From Planctomycetota bacterium (GTDB lineage Bacteria; Planctomycetota; B15-G4): a DNA stretch of 43,559 nt. Below are positions 1-8,756 of the stretch, in pieces (position 1 is the first letter of the stretch; the number at the start of each line of letters is the position of its first letter). The notes under the pieces are model-generated. The model ran no database searches and was not told the DNA's origin. It saw only the letters and a program-made list of their open reading frames with translations. Where the stretch lies: NCBI GenBank assembly GCA_020638905.1, contig JACKHP010000035.1, forward strand, positions 1-43,559. Reading direction: 5' to 3'. The translations under genes and the position numbers were made by a program.

Positions 1-1407
1 TTCGACCGCCTCGACGACCTGCTCGACAAGACCTACCCCCAGGGCGCGCCCTCGGTCTCCGAGACGAAGGAGAAGCTCGTCGAGCTGCGCGACGCGTTCG
101 ACGACCTGCTCGCGCGCAAGGGGCCGGGTCCGCACCAGCTCGCGGCGCAGCAGGTGCTCTCGCAGACGGGCTGCACCTTCGTCGACGAGGCCTGGCTGGC
201 CGAGCGCATGCGCACCGGCGTCTCGCTGCCGCGCGCGCTGAACTCGATCGCCGCGGCCTGCGCCGACGAGCGCGCCGGCGGCCTGACTCCCGAGCAGGGA
301 TGGGCGGCGCTGCTCGACGAGACCTGGCGCGGCGACGCGTCGTACGAGCAGCGCAGCACCGCTCCCGCCGAACCCGAGCCCGCGCCGGTCGAGACGCCGA
401 CGGCGAGCGCTCCCGACTCCGCGCCGACGCCGAGCGCGCCCGTGACCGCGGCGCCCGCGGCGCCGCGCATGACGGCGCCGATCGCGCCCGCGGGCGACGC
501 GATCGGCGCGCTGCTCGGCGCGTGCCGGGCGTTGCGTCGCTCCGATCCGGGACAGCCGGTGGCGTACGTCGCGCTGCGGCAGCTCCGCTGGCAGGACCTG
601 CTGCGCGTCGAGCAGGGCGCGACGCTGGCCGGGCCGGGCGACGGACTGCGGCGCACGCTGGGCGCGATGTTCGAGGCCCAGCAGTGGACGGAGCTGCTCG
701 AGGCGTCCGAGCAGGCGCTCGAGAACCCGGCCTGCGCGGCGTGGCTCGACCTGCAGCGCTATGCGTGCGCCGCGATGCGCCAGATCGGCGACCCGTACGG
801 GGATCGTCCGCGCGAGATGGTGATCCAGACGCTGGGCGACATGCTGCGGCGGAGGCGTTGGCTGGTCGAGGCGACCCTCTCCGACGGAGCGCCGGCGGCC
901 GACTCGATCACGCGCAACTGGCTGGCCGCCGAGGTGCTCGGCGCCGGAGGCGACGATGCCGCGCCCGAGGGCGGCGGGCAGGCGACGCACGTCCAGGCGC
1001 ACGCCGACGACCCGACCACCGCGATCATCGCGCGCGCCTCCGAGGTGTTCGACTCCGACGGCGTCGAGGCTGCGGTCGCGTATCTGCAGGAGGCCGAACA
1101 CGAGTCGCGAGGAGGACGACAGCGCGCGATCCTGTCCCAGGCCCTGGCCGACCTGCTGCTGCGCGGCGGCCACGGCGACCTCGCGATCCCGATCCTCGAG
1201 AACCTGCGCGAGACCATGAAAGAGGCGCAGCCGCCCGCGCGCTGGGAGGCGCCGGATTTCCTCGCCCGGACGCTGGAGGCGCTTTACCATGGGTATGCTT
1301 CGGCGACGGGCCTCGACGCCGGTGAGCTCGAGTCGCGCAAGCACGCCGTGGCCAACGAGTTGGCGAGGATCGACCTCAAGCGGCGGCTACGCCTCGAGTC
1401 ACGATGA
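1..1407 (+). CDS. tssA: Type VI secretion TssA (ImpA/VasJ family), 5' end missing
   Basis: The reading frame is open from base 1 to the TGA at 1405-1407, so the gene begins outside the window; internal GTG or ATG codons are not needed as starts. TssA proteins cap the growing contractile tail at the membrane/baseplate of type VI secretion systems. The part seen has a helical segment, an Ala/Pro/Glu/Thr-rich linker (about 355-480), then a VasJ-like C-terminal region with the signatures RQLRWQDLL, WLDLQRY, DGAPAADSITRNWL and a last helical block (LADLLLRGGHGDLAIPILENL) typical of long TssA proteins. It is followed 39 bp later by tssB, which supports the call. The N-terminal ImpA domain cannot be checked here. 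TssA subclass is not assigned. Confidence 0.85.
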   Translation, partial: FDRLDDLLDKTYPQGAPSVSETKEKLVELRDAFDDLLARKGPGPHQLAAQQVLSQTGCTFVDEAWLAERMRTGVSLPRALNSIAAACADERAGGLTPEQGWAALLDETWRGDASYEQRSTAPAEPEPAPVETPTASAPDSAPTPSAPVTAAPAAPRMTAPIAPAGDAIGALLGACRALRRSDPGQPVAYVALRQLRWQDLLRVEQGATLAGPGDGLRRTLGAMFEAQQWTELLEASEQALENPACAAWLDLQRYACAAMRQIGDPYGDRPREMVIQTLGDMLRRRRWLVEATLSDGAPAADSITRNWLAAEVLGAGGDDAAPEGGGQATHVQAHADDPTTAIIARASEVFDSDGVEAAVAYLQEAEHESRGGRQRAILSQALADLLLRGGHGDLAIPILENLRETMKEAQPPARWEAPDFLARTLEALYHGYASATGLDAGELESRKHAVANELARIDLKRRLRLESR

Positions 1408-1446
1408 ACGACCGGGAGCCCGGGGGCTCCCTCACGGAGGAATCCG

Positions 1447-2064
1447 ATGGGTAGTGAGAGCACGCAGCACAAGCTGGACCGGACGCGCAAACCCCGCGTC
1501 CAGATCACCTACGACGTCGAGATCGGTGACGCCCAGGAGGTCAAGGAGTTGCCCTTCGTGCTCGGCGTGATGGCCGACCTGTCGGGTTCGCGCGATCCCG
1601 AGAACCCGCTTCCGAAGCTCAAGGACCGCGGCTTCGTCGAGGTCGATCGCGACAACTTCAACGACTTCCTCAAGAAGCAGACGCCGCGGCTGGCCTTCAA
1701 GGTCGACGACAAGCTCTCCGGCGACAAGGACGCGCAGCTCGGCGTCGACCTCCGCTTCAAGAGCATGAAGGACTTCGAGCCGGAGGGCGTGATCAACCAG
1801 ATCCCCGCGCTCAAGGAGCTGCTCGAGGTGCGCAAGCGGCTCAAGTCGCTGCAGTCGCGCGTCACGAGCAGCGACGAGGTGACCGACTTCCTGCGCGAGA
1901 TCCTGAGCGACGACGGCAAGCGCAAGGCCATCGCCGACGAGCTCGGCATCGGCGGCGGAGACGGGGGCGGTGACGCCGCGCCCGCAGGCGACGACCCGGG
2001 CGAGCCGCCGGCCGGAGACGCCCCGGCGGGCGATGCCCCGTCCGGCGACGGTACGGCGGGCTGA
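1447..2064 (+). CDS. tssB: Type VI secretion sheath small subunit TssB (VipA/IglA)
   Basis: TssB pairs with TssC to build the contractile sheath around the Hcp tube. The 205-residue product has the family hallmarks KPRVQITYDVEIGD near the N-terminus, KELPFVLGVMADLSG, RGFVEVDRDNFN and the LL.LRKRLKSLQSRV helix before the end. The ATG at 1447 is preceded by a clear CACGGAGG ribosome site (about 1433-1440). TssB proteins are usually about 160-170 residues; here residues from about 166 form an extra Gly/Asp/Ala/Pro tail with degenerate GDAP repeats. The tail carries no recognised domain. The gene sits between tssA and tssC in the normal order. Confidence 0.93.
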   Translation: MGSESTQHKLDRTRKPRVQITYDVEIGDAQEVKELPFVLGVMADLSGSRDPENPLPKLKDRGFVEVDRDNFNDFLKKQTPRLAFKVDDKLSGDKDAQLGVDLRFKSMKDFEPEGVINQIPALKELLEVRKRLKSLQSRVTSSDEVTDFLREILSDDGKRKAIADELGIGGGDGGGDAAPAGDDPGEPPAGDAPAGDAPSGDGTAG

Positions 2065-2109
2065 CCGCGACGCTTCGTCGCACACGATCCAAACTTGAGG
2101 GACGATCAC

Positions 2110-3591
2110 ATGTCCGAAGCAGAAGGCAAGTCGCTCGGCGCCGCCAAGACCACCCAGACGAGCCTGCTCGACGCGGTGCTCGCGAAGGGCTTCCGGGCCA
2201 AGACCGACGACCAGAAGACCGAGGCCAAGAAGGACATCGAGGCCCTGGTGCGCGAGGTCACCAAGGGCATCCAGTTCGGCAGCAAGAAGGTCGACCAGTC
2301 GATCGAGAAGCGCATCCAGGCCATCGATGCGACGCTCAGCAGCCAGCTCGCGGCGATCATGCACCACCCCGACTTCCAGCGCCTCGAGGGCAGCTGGCGC
2401 GGGTTGAGCTACCTGGTCCACGGCACGAACACGAGCCAGTCGCTCAAGATCAAGGTGCTCAACGCCTCGAAGTCCGAGCTCCAGGCCGACCAGGAGGATG
2501 CGTCCGAGTTCGACCAGACCGCGCTCTTCAAGCAGATCTACGAGAGCGAGTACGGCACGTTCGGCGGCTCGCCGTACGGCGGACTCGTGGGCGACTACGA
2601 ATGGGGCAAGGGCCCCGAGGACATCGACCTGCTCTCGCGCATCAGCAACGTGGCCGCGGCGGCGCACGCGCCGTTCATCACCGCTCCCAGCCCCGAGCTC
2701 TTCGACCTCGAGTCGTGGGACGAGATCGGACGCCCGCGCGACCTCGCGAAGGTCTTCGACCGCGCCGACTACACCGCGTGGAACAGCTTCCGCGACAGCG
2801 ACGACAGCCGCTACGTCGGCATGTGCCTGCCGCGCTTCCTCTCGCGCCTGCCGTACGGCAGCAAGACCAAGAAGATCGAGGCGTTCAACTTCGAGGAGGG
2901 CGTCGACGGCACGACCCACGGCGACTACTGCTGGTCGAACGCGGCCTACACCTTCGGCGCGCGGCTCACGTCGGCCTTCGAGAAGCACGGCTGGTGCGTG
3001 GCGGTGCGCGGGGTCCAGGGCGGCGGTCTCGTCGAAGGCCTGCCGACCCACAACTTCAAGACCGACGAGGGCGAGGTGGCGATGAAGTGCCCCACCGAGA
3101 TCGCCATCACCGACCGGCGCGAGGCCGAGCTCTACAAGATGGGCTTCATGCCCCTCCTGCACTGCAAGGGCAAGGACTACGCGGCGTTCTTCGGCGCGCA
3201 GTCGGCCCACCGCCCCAAGAAGTGGGACACGCCGGCCGCGAACGCGAACGAGCAGCTCTCGGCGCAGCTCCCGTACCTCATGGCCACGTCGCGTTTCGCG
3301 CACTACCTCAAGGCCATGGTGCGCGACTGGGTGGGCGGCTTCGCCGAGCGTGACGAGGTCGAGAAGCGGCTCAACCGCTGGATCTCGAACTACGTCCTGC
3401 TCACCGAGGGCGCGGGCCAGGAGATCAAGGCCAAGTTCCCGCTGCGCGAGGCGCGCATCGACGTGAAGGACATCCCCGGCAAGCCGGGACACTACACGGC
3501 GGTGGCCTACCTGCGTCCGCACTTCCAGCTCGAGGAGATCGACGTCTCGCTGCGCCTCGTCGCCGAGCTGCCGACCCCCGCCGGAGGCTGA
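2110..3591 (+). CDS. tssC: Type VI secretion sheath large subunit TssC (VipB/IglB)
   Basis: TssC is the large sheath subunit that interlocks with TssB. The product is about 493 residues, normal for the family. Family features include the N-terminal helical region, HHPDFQRLEGSWRGLSYLV, KIKVLNASKSELQ.D, the GGSPYGGLVGDYEW segment, the VRGVQGGGLVEGLPTH loop, QSAHRPKKWD and the C-terminal LRPHFQLEEIDVSLRLVAELP. I chose the ATG at 2110, which has GAGGGA seven bases upstream, over the TTG at 2095 in the same frame. It is followed by a second TssC-like gene after six bases. Confidence 0.94.
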   Translation: MSEAEGKSLGAAKTTQTSLLDAVLAKGFRAKTDDQKTEAKKDIEALVREVTKGIQFGSKKVDQSIEKRIQAIDATLSSQLAAIMHHPDFQRLEGSWRGLSYLVHGTNTSQSLKIKVLNASKSELQADQEDASEFDQTALFKQIYESEYGTFGGSPYGGLVGDYEWGKGPEDIDLLSRISNVAAAAHAPFITAPSPELFDLESWDEIGRPRDLAKVFDRADYTAWNSFRDSDDSRYVGMCLPRFLSRLPYGSKTKKIEAFNFEEGVDGTTHGDYCWSNAAYTFGARLTSAFEKHGWCVAVRGVQGGGLVEGLPTHNFKTDEGEVAMKCPTEIAITDRREAELYKMGFMPLLHCKGKDYAAFFGAQSAHRPKKWDTPAANANEQLSAQLPYLMATSRFAHYLKAMVRDWVGGFAERDEVEKRLNRWISNYVLLTEGAGQEIKAKFPLREARIDVKDIPGKPGHYTAVAYLRPHFQLEEIDVSLRLVAELPTPAGG

Positions 3592-3597
3592 TCCGGC

Positions 3598-5001
3598 GTG
3601 TCCCCCATCGTCGAGGTCGACAGCCTCGAGGACGAACGTCCCGCGGTCCCCGCCTTCGTCGCGCGCATCCTGGCGCACGCCGGCGGGGACCGCGACGCGT
3701 TCCGGCAGTCGCTCACGCTCGCCATCGGAGAGATCGACCGGCGCCTGCGCGCCCAGGCCGGGGCGATCCTCGCGCACCCCGACTTCCGCGCGCTCGAGAC
3801 CGCGTGGCGTTCGCTGCGCTGGGTCGTGAGGTCGAAGCCGGTCGACGAGAAGGTGGCCGTGCGCGTGCTCAACCTCTCGCGCAAGGAGCTGCAAGCCGAC
3901 CTCGAGGACGCCATCGAGTTCGACCGCAGCCAGCTCTTCCGTCTGCTCTACGAAGAGGAGTTCGGACGGCTCGGCGGCGAACCGTTCTCCGTCGTGGTGG
4001 CCGACTTCGAGTTCGCGCCGCACCACGAGGACGTCGCGATCCTGCGCGACCTCTCGGGCATCGCGGCGGCGGCCCACGCGGTGCTGCTCACGGGCGCCTC
4101 GCCGGAGATCCTGGGACTGGCGACCTGGCGCTCGCTCACGGTGGGCGCCATCCCCGAGCGGGTGGCGAGCGCGGCCTGGCAGTCGCTGCGCACCGCCGAC
4201 GACACGCGCTACCTGGGGCTCGTCATGCCGCGCATGCTGCTGCGCGAGCCGTACGACCCGCGCGACTCGCGCCACTGGCTGCGGCTCGACGAGAGCGCGT
4301 CCCCGCGCGCCCCGGGGGACGACGCGCGCCTGTGGGGCAACGCGGGGTACGCCCTCGCCGTGCGCGCGATGATGTCGTTCCACCTGTTCCGCTGGCCGGT
4401 GGCGATCCGCGGACTCGAGGGCGGGTACGGCGTCGTCGAGAACCTGCCGCGCGAGGAGTTCGAGACCGACTCGCCGGGACTCGTCGTGAAGCCGCCCGTC
4501 GAGACCTGCATCACCGAGGCGATGGAGAAGGGCCTCGTCGACATCGGCATCGTCCCGCTGTGCCGCGTGGCGAACACGCCCGAGGTGGCGTTCTTCTCGG
4601 TGCCCAGCCTGCACCAGCCGCGCGTGGTCGACGACCCGGCGGTGGCGATCAACCTCAAGCTCTCGTCGCAGCTCCCGTACATGCTCGCCGCGTCGCGCGT
4701 GGCGCACTACATCAAGGCGATCATGCGCGACCACGTGGGCAGCTTCACGAGCAAGGAGGAGATCCAGCGGCGGATCAACGACTGGCTCGTCGAGTACACC
4801 CTCGACGATGCGAACGCGTCGGCCGAGAAGCAGGCCCAGTACCCGCTGCGCGCGTTCGACGTCCAGGTGCGCGAGAAGCCGGGACGCCCCGGAGAACTCG
4901 AGGCGATCACGCAGCTGCGTCCGCACTTCCAGCTCGAGGACCCGAACGTCAGCCTGCGGCTCGCGATCGACCTGCCCGACCCGGGCAAGACGCGCCGCTG
5001 A
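3598..5001 (+). CDS. Second TssC-family sheath protein (ImpD-like paralogue)
   Basis: A 467-residue TssC homologue begins six bases after tssC. The GTG at 3598 has GGAGG at 3583-3587, inside the end of tssC, so translation is probably coupled. It shares the TssC landmarks AHPDFRALETAWRSLRW, RVLNLSRKELQADLEDA, RGLEGGYGVVENLP, PSLHQPRVVDDP and LRPHFQLEDPNVSLRLAIDLP, but lacks the extended N-terminus of its neighbour and is clearly diverged. Paired TssC proteins (ImpC/ImpD, TssC40/TssC41) are known in some proteobacterial type VI loci. I infer a mixed or alternative sheath subunit. The next gene, msrB, converges on it with only eight bases between the stops. Confidence 0.88.
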   Translation: MSPIVEVDSLEDERPAVPAFVARILAHAGGDRDAFRQSLTLAIGEIDRRLRAQAGAILAHPDFRALETAWRSLRWVVRSKPVDEKVAVRVLNLSRKELQADLEDAIEFDRSQLFRLLYEEEFGRLGGEPFSVVVADFEFAPHHEDVAILRDLSGIAAAAHAVLLTGASPEILGLATWRSLTVGAIPERVASAAWQSLRTADDTRYLGLVMPRMLLREPYDPRDSRHWLRLDESASPRAPGDDARLWGNAGYALAVRAMMSFHLFRWPVAIRGLEGGYGVVENLPREEFETDSPGLVVKPPVETCITEAMEKGLVDIGIVPLCRVANTPEVAFFSVPSLHQPRVVDDPAVAINLKLSSQLPYMLAASRVAHYIKAIMRDHVGSFTSKEEIQRRINDWLVEYTLDDANASAEKQAQYPLRAFDVQVREKPGRPGELEAITQLRPHFQLEDPNVSLRLAIDLPDPGKTRR

Positions 5002-5009
5002 CGGGGAGC

Positions 5010-5429
5010 CTACCCGACGATCGGCTGCGGCAGCTCTTCGCCGGCGGGCACGAAGCGCAGCGAGATCGAGTTCACGCAGTGGCGCGTGTCCTTCTCGGTG
5101 AAGCGCTCGCCGACGAAGACGTGGCCGAGGTGTCCGCCGCAGGCGGTGCACGTGATCTCGGTGCGCAGGCCGTCGGCGTCGGTGTGCTTCGTCACGGCGC
5201 CCGCGATCTCGTCGTCGAAGCTGGGCCATCCGCAGCCGCTGTGGAACTTGTCGGACGAGCGGTACAGCGCCGCGTTGCAGCGCCGGCACACGAACGTCCC
5301 CGCATCGTCGAGGTCGGTGTACTCGCCGGTGTACGGCCGCTCGGTGCCCTTGTGGACGATGACGTACGCCTCCTGCTGCGTGAGCGGGTTGTACGCCGGG
5401 GACGGGACGTCTTCGCGCGGTTCGTTCAT
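5010..5429 (-). CDS. msrB: Peptide-methionine (R)-S-oxide reductase MsrB
   Basis: MsrB reduces methionine-R-sulfoxide in oxidised proteins. The 139-residue protein has both zinc-binding pairs (CRRC near residue 48 and CTAC near 97), the substrate-pocket motif GWPSF, and the catalytic-cysteine motif RHCVNSISLRF near the C-terminus. The length is typical of stand-alone cytoplasmic MsrB, and no signal peptide is visible. It converges with the second tssC gene, eight bases separating the stop codons, with no terminator between them; transcripts from the two strands may therefore overlap. Confidence 0.95.
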   Translation of the reverse strand: MNEPREDVPSPAYNPLTQQEAYVIVHKGTERPYTGEYTDLDDAGTFVCRRCNAALYRSSDKFHSGCGWPSFDDEIAGAVTKHTDADGLRTEITCTACGGHLGHVFVGERFTEKDTRHCVNSISLRFVPAGEELPQPIVG

Positions 5430-5502
5430 GGCCGCGAGTGTAGCGCGCGACCGCTCGGCGCGCAGCGTCCCCGGGGTCGGCGGCGCCCGGGCGCGTCACG
5501 CG

Positions 5503-6276
5503 TCACGCGACGGGCGCGCGCCACGCCCGGCCTTCCGCCGTGAGCGCGAGGCCGCCGTCCAGTTCGACGAAGGCCGGCTCGGGTTCGCGCGCGCGGAAGC
5601 CGGCCTCGTCGCGCAGCCGCTCGGCGTGTGCGCCCCGTGCGACGACGAACCCGTCGGCGACGAGCGCGCCCACGCGCTGTCCCAGCGAGCGCGGCCACGA
5701 CGCGGACGCGGCGAAGCGCGGATTGCCCGCGAGCACCGCGCGCCAGCCGGGCAGCAGCGCCGCCAGCGTGTCGCGTCCCGCGGCGATCTCGTCGAGCAGG
5801 TGCAGCAGGCCCTCGCGCGCGGCCGCCGCGCGCGCCACGCGCCCCGCGGGGTGCTCGACGAAGTCGCGCCCGCGGCGCGTCACGCGCAGGACGCCGACGC
5901 CGTCGTCCGCGAGCAGGCGGTAGCGCGCCGCGACGTCCCAGTAGCCGGCCACGGCGCGCGGGTCGACCCGTCCCGAGCTGCCCTCGTGGATGCGTCGCGC
6001 GAGTGCGCGCCGCTCGGGCTCGACGCGCTCGATCAGCCCGGCGATCCGTCGCGCCGGGTCGCGGCGGTCGACGACGCGTCGGCCGCGCTCGCCGACGTCC
6101 GCGCGCAGCGCGGCGTCGAGCGCGCGCGGCAGGTCGACGAGCTCGATGCGGCGCACCCCGTCGAGCAGCGGGACGAGCACGCGCAAGCGCGACGACGCGG
6201 GGAAGACGCCGCTCACGCTGTACGGTCGGGGCCGCGCGCGCCCCGGCGTGCTCCGCTCGGCACCCGGCGGCGTCAT
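5503..6276 (-). CDS. Winged-helix protein resembling the N-terminal module of Mrr-type restriction proteins
   Basis: The protein of about 257 residues is very Arg/Ala-rich and I do not recognise it with certainty. Two segments look like winged-helix units. The first has YWDVAARYRLLADDG...LRVTRRGRDF; the second runs from EGLLHLLDEIAAGRDTLAALLPGWRAVL to LTAEGRAW. This arrangement recalls the DNA-binding N-terminus of some Mrr-like restriction endonucleases, but no nuclease domain follows. I prefer the ATG at 6276, which has GGGAG upstream; an ATG at 6312 would add 12 residues. It is divergent from the aldolase gene. The function could be DNA binding or regulation; this is inference. Confidence 0.55.
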   Translation of the reverse strand: MTPPGAERSTPGRARPRPYSVSGVFPASSRLRVLVPLLDGVRRIELVDLPRALDAALRADVGERGRRVVDRRDPARRIAGLIERVEPERRALARRIHEGSSGRVDPRAVAGYWDVAARYRLLADDGVGVLRVTRRGRDFVEHPAGRVARAAAAREGLLHLLDEIAAGRDTLAALLPGWRAVLAGNPRFAASASWPRSLGQRVGALVADGFVVARGAHAERLRDEAGFRAREPEPAFVELDGGLALTAEGRAWRAPVA

Positions 6277-6348
6277 CGCATCCCGCTCCCTTGCCCGCAC
6301 CCGTGCGGACATGTGCTCATGGCGCCCCCCCGACGATCCCGCCGGTCA

Positions 6349-6377
6349 TGGACGCCTCCCCTGCCCACGACTAGACT
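6349..6377 (+). promoter_or_regulatory. Possible sigma70-type promoter for the aldolase gene
   Basis: TGGACG (6349-6354) and TAGACT (6372-6377) are separated by 17 bases and lie about 100 bases upstream of the aldolase start. Each hexamer matches four of six consensus positions. The assignment is by eye only. Confidence 0.3.
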
Positions 6378-6474
6378 CGGCGTCTCGGGAGAGCTCCCCC
6401 ACCACCCCGCGGGGACCGGCCGTCGGAGCTCCGTCCAATCCGTTTCCACGTCCCCGGCACGAGCTTCCGACGCC

Positions 6475-7365
6475 ATGAGCACCCAGCAGCAACTCGACAA
6501 GATCACGAACGCCGACGGATTCATCGCGGCCCTCGACCAGAGCGGCGGCAGCACCCCGAAGGCCCTCAAGCTCTACGGCGTGCCCGAGAGCGAGTACTCG
6601 GGCGACGAGGAGATGTACGCCAAGGTGCACGCCATGCGCACGCGCATCGTGTGCTCCCCGAGCTTCGGCGGCAACCGCATCCTCGGCGCGATCCTGTTCG
6701 AGAACACGATGGACCGCACCATCGGCGGCATGGGCTCGGCCGAGTACCTGTGGAAGGAGAAGCAGGTCGTGCCCTTCCTGAAGGTCGACAAGGGCCTCGC
6801 CGACGAGAAGGACGGCGTGCAGGTCATGAAGCCCATGCCGGGCCTCGCCGACCTGCTGAAGCGGGCCAAGCAGCACGGCGTGTTCGGCACCAAGATGCGC
6901 TCGGTGATCAAGTCCGCGAACGCGGGTGGCATCAAGGCCGTGGTCGACCAGCAGTTCGAGATCGGGCGCCAGATCGTGGCCGCCGGCCTCGTGCCGATCA
7001 TCGAGCCCGAGGTCGACATCAAGAGCCCGCAGAAGGCCGAGTGCGAGAAGATCCTGAAGGCCGAGCTGCTGGCGCACCTGAACGCGCTGGAGCCGACCGA
7101 GAAGGTCATGCTCAAGCTCACGCTGCCGAGCCAGGCCGGCTTCTACAAGGAGTGCATCGACCACCCGAACGTGCTGCGCGTGGTCGCGCTCTCGGGCGGC
7201 TACTCGCGCGACGACGCCAACCGCATGCTCGCACAGAACCACGGCATGATCGCGAGCTTCTCGCGCGCGCTCACCGAGGGACTCAGCGCACAGCAGTCCG
7301 ACGCAGAGTTCGACAAGGCGCTCGACGCGTCGATCCAGAGCATCTTCGAGGCGTCCAAGACCTGA
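6475..7365 (+). CDS. fda: Class I fructose-bisphosphate aldolase
   Basis: This enzyme interconverts fructose-1,6-bisphosphate with dihydroxyacetone phosphate and glyceraldehyde-3-phosphate in glycolysis and gluconeogenesis. The 296-residue product has the length of the bacterial (staphylococcal-type) class I family. It shows ALDQSGGSTPKAL near the N-terminus, the strand with GLVPIIEPEVDI, the Schiff-base lysine in VMLKLTLP (about K214), VVALSGGYSRDDAN and IASFSRAL. The frame is open far upstream, but homology begins at the ATG at 6475. It converges with dps; a hairpin lies between them. Confidence 0.95.
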   Translation: MSTQQQLDKITNADGFIAALDQSGGSTPKALKLYGVPESEYSGDEEMYAKVHAMRTRIVCSPSFGGNRILGAILFENTMDRTIGGMGSAEYLWKEKQVVPFLKVDKGLADEKDGVQVMKPMPGLADLLKRAKQHGVFGTKMRSVIKSANAGGIKAVVDQQFEIGRQIVAAGLVPIIEPEVDIKSPQKAECEKILKAELLAHLNALEPTEKVMLKLTLPSQAGFYKECIDHPNVLRVVALSGGYSRDDANRMLAQNHGMIASFSRALTEGLSAQQSDAEFDKALDASIQSIFEASKT

Positions 7366-7375
7366 GCGGCGCTCG

Positions 7376-7404
7376 GGGGACGGTCGCGCGACGCGGCCGT
7401 CCCC
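7376..7404. terminator. Hairpin between convergent aldolase and dps genes
   Basis: GGGGACGG (7376-7383) and CCGTCCCC (7397-7404) form an 8-bp stem with a GC-rich 13-base loop, ten bases after the aldolase stop. No U-tract follows, so this is a possible terminator only. Confidence 0.35.
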
Positions 7405-7467
7405 GAAGGACCCGCGGCCGGGGGCGGCAGGCGTCGCGCCCCTCGGCGCCCTCGGTGCACGCGCGCC

Positions 7468-7911
7468 TCACTCGAGGTGGCTGCGCAGCATCCAGGCGTT
7501 CTTCTCGTGCAGCTCGATGCGACGCACACCGAGGTCGATGCTGGCGTCGTCACCCGCCGCCTCGGCGGCACGCACGAGCCTGCGCGCGGCGTCGGCCACG
7601 GTGACCTGGTCGGCCACCAGGGTCTCGATCATGTCGGTCGCCCCGGGGACGGTACGGTCTTCCTTGACCGTGGCGCGCTCCGTGAACTGCGAGTAGCTGC
7701 CGGGCGCGGGAGCACCCAACGCGCGGATGCGCTCGGCGATCTCGTCGACCGCGAGCGACAGCTCGGTGTACTGCGTCATGAACATGGCGTGGAGCGTGGA
7801 GAACATCGGCCCCGTCACGTTCCAGTGGTAGCTGTGCGTCTTGAGGTAGAGCGTGTAGCTGTCGGCGAGCAGGACGCCGAGGGCGTCGACGACGGGCTTC
7901 TTGTCGGACAT
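7468..7911 (-). CDS. dps: Dps/ferritin-like DNA-protection protein
   Basis: Dps dodecamers store iron, consume peroxide and in many cases coat DNA during starvation. The 147-residue protein shows the ferroxidase-centre pattern: H...HWNVTGPMFSTLH followed by YTELSLAVDEIAERIRALG, with acidic and histidine ligands in the usual places, and the C-terminal helix ending LHEKNAWMLRSHLE. The ATG at 7911 is preceded by GGAG about eight bases upstream; the longer frame upstream (to 7989) does not look like Dps. The N-terminus is short, without an obvious Lys-rich DNA-binding tail. Confidence 0.93.
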   Translation of the reverse strand: MSDKKPVVDALGVLLADSYTLYLKTHSYHWNVTGPMFSTLHAMFMTQYTELSLAVDEIAERIRALGAPAPGSYSQFTERATVKEDRTVPGATDMIETLVADQVTVADAARRLVRAAEAAGDDASIDLGVRRIELHEKNAWMLRSHLE

Positions 7912-8138
7912 GGTCTGTCTCCAGTCGCACGGATCCGCGTGCGAGCGGGCGGAAGGCCTCACGGTCGCGCGCCGACGCGGCGCACGCAAGGCGAGACGGG
8001 CTCGTCCGGAGGAAGATCCCGCTCCCGATGTCCGCGAGGCGGAAGCGGTCGGATGCTCCCGGGGCCGCGAGCGGGTCGCGGGATTCGCGGACGGTGCCCC
8101 CGGCCGGCGGACGCCGCGCCGAACGCCCCGAGCGGCGC

Positions 8139-8756
8139 TCAGGCGAGCTGCGGCGCGCGCACGACCCAGGTCGTCATGCTGCGCTGGCCGTGCACGAGCG
8201 TCGTCTTGAGCGGGTCGGCCAGCGCCGCACCGCGCCGGGCCGTCTCGGCGAGCAGCCGTCCGGCGTCGACGAGGTAGCGCACGTCGCCGTCCGGCTGCAG
8301 GAAGCGTCCACCGCCGAGCGGCCGGAGCGCCGACTCGATGCCGATCGTCGTGGCCAGCCGCGCGAACAGCAGGCCGCCGGGCGCGCAGACGCGGAAGAGC
8401 TGCGCGAGCATCGCGTCGAAGTGCGCGGCATCCTCGGCGAAATGCAGCACGGCGTTGGCGATCACGAGCTGCGCACAGCCGTCGCCGAACGAGAGCGCCT
8501 CGACGGCCTCGACGCGCAGGGCGTCGTCGGGCAGCGTGCGTCCCAGGGACGAGGCGCGCGCACGCACGGCGTCGATCCGGGCCGCATCCCGGTCGGCCGC
8601 CAGCACCGGGTGCCCCTCGCGCAGGAACACGTCGAGGTTGCGTCCGGAGCCGCAGCCCGCGTCGAGCACCGTGGCGCCCGGCGGCACACTCCCGCGCATG
8701 AACTGGTCGACCAGCATGACGTCGGTCTGCCCGAGCCAGGTTCGCCAGTCGGTCAT
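8139..8756 (-). CDS. Class I SAM-dependent methyltransferase
   Basis: This 205-residue protein has a Rossmann-type methyltransferase fold. Motif I is VLDAGCGSGRN (residues about 30-40), followed by the acidic end of strand 2 (LAADRD). The LVIANAVLHFAEDAAHFDAML segment resembles the motif around strand 4 in methyltransferase type 11/12 proteins. The substrate cannot be told from sequence. The C-terminus LKTTLVHGQRSMTTWVVRAP resembles small bacterial tellurite-resistance-like or ubiquinone-type methyltransferases, but I do not assign it. It is 65 bases from the FG-GAP gene on the same strand. Confidence 0.85.
   Translation of the reverse strand: MTDWRTWLGQTDVMLVDQFMRGSVPPGATVLDAGCGSGRNLDVFLREGHPVLAADRDAARIDAVRARASSLGRTLPDDALRVEAVEALSFGDGCAQLVIANAVLHFAEDAAHFDAMLAQLFRVCAPGGLLFARLATTIGIESALRPLGGGRFLQPDGDVRYLVDAGRLLAETARRGAALADPLKTTLVHGQRSMTTWVVRAPQLA

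Noticed and set aside
1432..5499. Very long open frame on the minus strand opposite the tssBC genes
   Set aside because: It is antisense to clearly homologous type VI genes and has His/Arg/Val-rich translation typical of shadow frames in GC-rich DNA.
5086..6474. Open frame upstream of and in frame with the aldolase
   Set aside because: The stretch before 6475 has no homology and runs antisense to msrB and the winged-helix gene; aldolase similarity begins at the ATG at 6475.
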